The notes beneath the pieces are model-generated. The model was not told where the DNA came from. It ran no database searches and saw only the letters and a list, made by a program, of their open reading frames with translations. From Nitriliruptoraceae bacterium (lineage in GTDB: Bacteria; Actinomycetota; Nitriliruptoria; Nitriliruptorales; Nitriliruptoraceae): a stretch of 57,507 nt of DNA. The stretch spans positions 1-57,507 of the forward strand of contig SLMP01000140.1 in NCBI GenBank assembly GCA_007133465.1, read 5' to 3'. The position numbers and the translations under genes are program-made. Shown piece by piece: positions 56,651-57,507 of this stretch (the first letter of the stretch is position 1; each line of letters begins with the position of its first letter).

Positions 56651-57507
56651 TCAGCGTTCGGCGGCGGCCAGGACGCGACAGTCGTCACGGGCGACGACCC
56701 ACACCTGCGACCCGGTGAACCGGTCGGTGGCGTCGGGGACCACCAGCACGTACGCCACGGCGGGCTCGTCGTCGAAGGTCACGAGCTCCACGTAGGCGGG
56801 GATCGCCGGGGCGTCGGCCGGACGTTCGGTGGTCAGCACCGGGGTGAGGCAGCCGCTCACGGCCGTGCGCTCGGCGGGCAGCAGCGCGAGCAGCGCCGCG
56901 CCGGGGTCGGGGGTCGCCGCTGGCCCGCTCGGGTCGTCCGACGCGACCCCGGTGTCGAGATCGATCGTGGCGCCGAGCTCCGCGGCCCAGCGCTCGGCGA
57001 GCACCGTCCCCTCCCGCTCGCCCAGCCGCTCGCCCGCGAGCGTCCGCGCGGCGGGGACGGCGAGCAGGTCGTCGACCTCGCCCCGTGCGAGCGCGCGGCC
57101 GCTCGGCACGACCTCGGGGCCCGTCACGCCGGCCCCGGCGTCCTCGGCAGCCGCCACCTCGGCGCCGTCGTCCTCCTCGGCGAGCGCGCCGCCCGCGGTC
57201 TCCTCGGGGGCGCCCTCTGCGGCCTCCTCGTCGAGGACGTCGCGATCGCTCATCGGGCCGACGTCGTCCACGGCGTCCTCGGCGTGCTGTTCGCCGGCGT
57301 CGTCGAACACCTCCACGTCCCCGGAGGCCACCTCCGCGGCGTCGTCGGCGCCGAACGGGCTGACGACGCTCACGGCGACCACGAGCAGCAGCAACGAGGC
57401 GGCGACGCCCCCGAGCGCGGGCACCCAGCGCCAGCCACGGGTCCCGCTCGCCCGGGCCTCGCGGCGGGCGCGTGCGGCAGCTGCTTCGTCGGCGGCGATG
57501 CGCTCCA
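56651..57507 (-). CDS. Single-pass membrane protein, anti-sigma-factor-like position (partial)
   Basis: The gene runs off the right edge. The visible part starts with an Ala/Arg-rich cytoplasmic segment, one membrane helix (VPALGGVAASLLLLVVAVSVV in frame), an acidic Glu/Asp/Ala-rich stretch, then an extracytoplasmic domain of about 150 residues. In Mycobacterium the anti-sigma factor RsmA gene lies here beside trxB. No zinc-finger motif is visible in this part, so the assignment rests on context and topology only. Confidence 0.55.
   Translation of the reverse strand, partial: ERIAADEAAAARARREARASGTRGWRWVPALGGVAASLLLLVVAVSVVSPFGADDAAEVASGDVEVFDDAGEQHAEDAVDDVGPMSDRDVLDEEAAEGAPEETAGGALAEEDDGAEVAAAEDAGAGVTGPEVVPSGRALARGEVDDLLAVPAARTLAGERLGEREGTVLAERWAAELGATIDLDTGVASDDPSGPAATPDPGAALLALLPAERTAVSGCLTPVLTTERPADAPAIPAYVELVTFDDEPAVAYVLVVPDATDRFTGSQVWVVARDDCRVLAAAER

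Overview
The window is very GC-rich, nearly fully coding, and comes from a bacterial chromosome around its replication origin. Many genes start with GTG and follow good ribosome binding sites. The gene order matches the actinobacterial origin block known from Mycobacterium: gyrA, gyrB, DUF721, recF, dnaN, oriC, dnaA, then divergently rpmH, rnpA, yidD, yidC, jag, rsmG, parA, parB, then a GNAT gene, cwlM, trxA and trxB. DUF3566 and tRNA-Ile follow gyrA, again as in Mycobacterium. The long acidic linkers in several core proteins would fit a deep-branching, possibly halophilic actinobacterium such as Nitriliruptoria. That placement is inference from style and synteny, not from a phylogeny.

Layout. 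1-5522: the 5' part of a secreted coiled-coil cell-wall protein, a DUF2470 protein, the metY-metX methionine pair and a DapA-family aldolase. 5523-11742: a structured intergenic segment and a five-gene oligopeptide ABC transporter on the minus strand. 11743-17400: a MarR regulator, an SDR epimerase, a small membrane protein, a translationally coupled CHAD-ParA pair and a decayed amidohydrolase. 17408-23869: a HAD hydrolase coupled to a YibE/F membrane protein, a PucR regulator, an acyl-CoA synthetase and a GNAT enzyme. 23850-24853: a small segment with a Phd/VapC toxin-antitoxin module. It is bracketed by the tRNA-Ile gene and a 31-base imperfect copy of that tRNA's 3' end, so it looks like an integration scar.

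24966-36365 is the gyrase and dnaN arm, transcribed on the minus strand. It carries extra genes that Mycobacterium lacks at this place: two small membrane proteins between gyrB and gyrA, and a dsbB, tlpA, fpg group between DUF721 and gyrB. 36366-36846 is the probable oriC. It holds one perfect DnaA box and an array of twelve DnaA-box-like 9-mers, many spaced 11 or 24 bases apart. 39464-45801 is the plus-strand ribosomal protein L34, RNase P, membrane insertase and chromosome segregation arm, with two identical parS sites upstream of rsmG-parA-parB.

45787-57507: rpiA, a HAD hydrolase, ddl and an aminotransferase on the minus strand; a small membrane protein, a GNAT and an MFS transporter on the plus strand; then trxB, trxA, a YgjV-GNAT fusion and cwlM on the minus strand. 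The right edge holds a B-box-like zinc membrane protein and a partial membrane protein in the place where an anti-sigma factor lies in Mycobacterium.

The most interesting items are the CHAD-ParA pair, a candidate system for positioning polyphosphate granules; the tRNA-bracketed toxin-antitoxin segment; the phased oriC array; and a CwlM whose catalytic glutamate position is serine.
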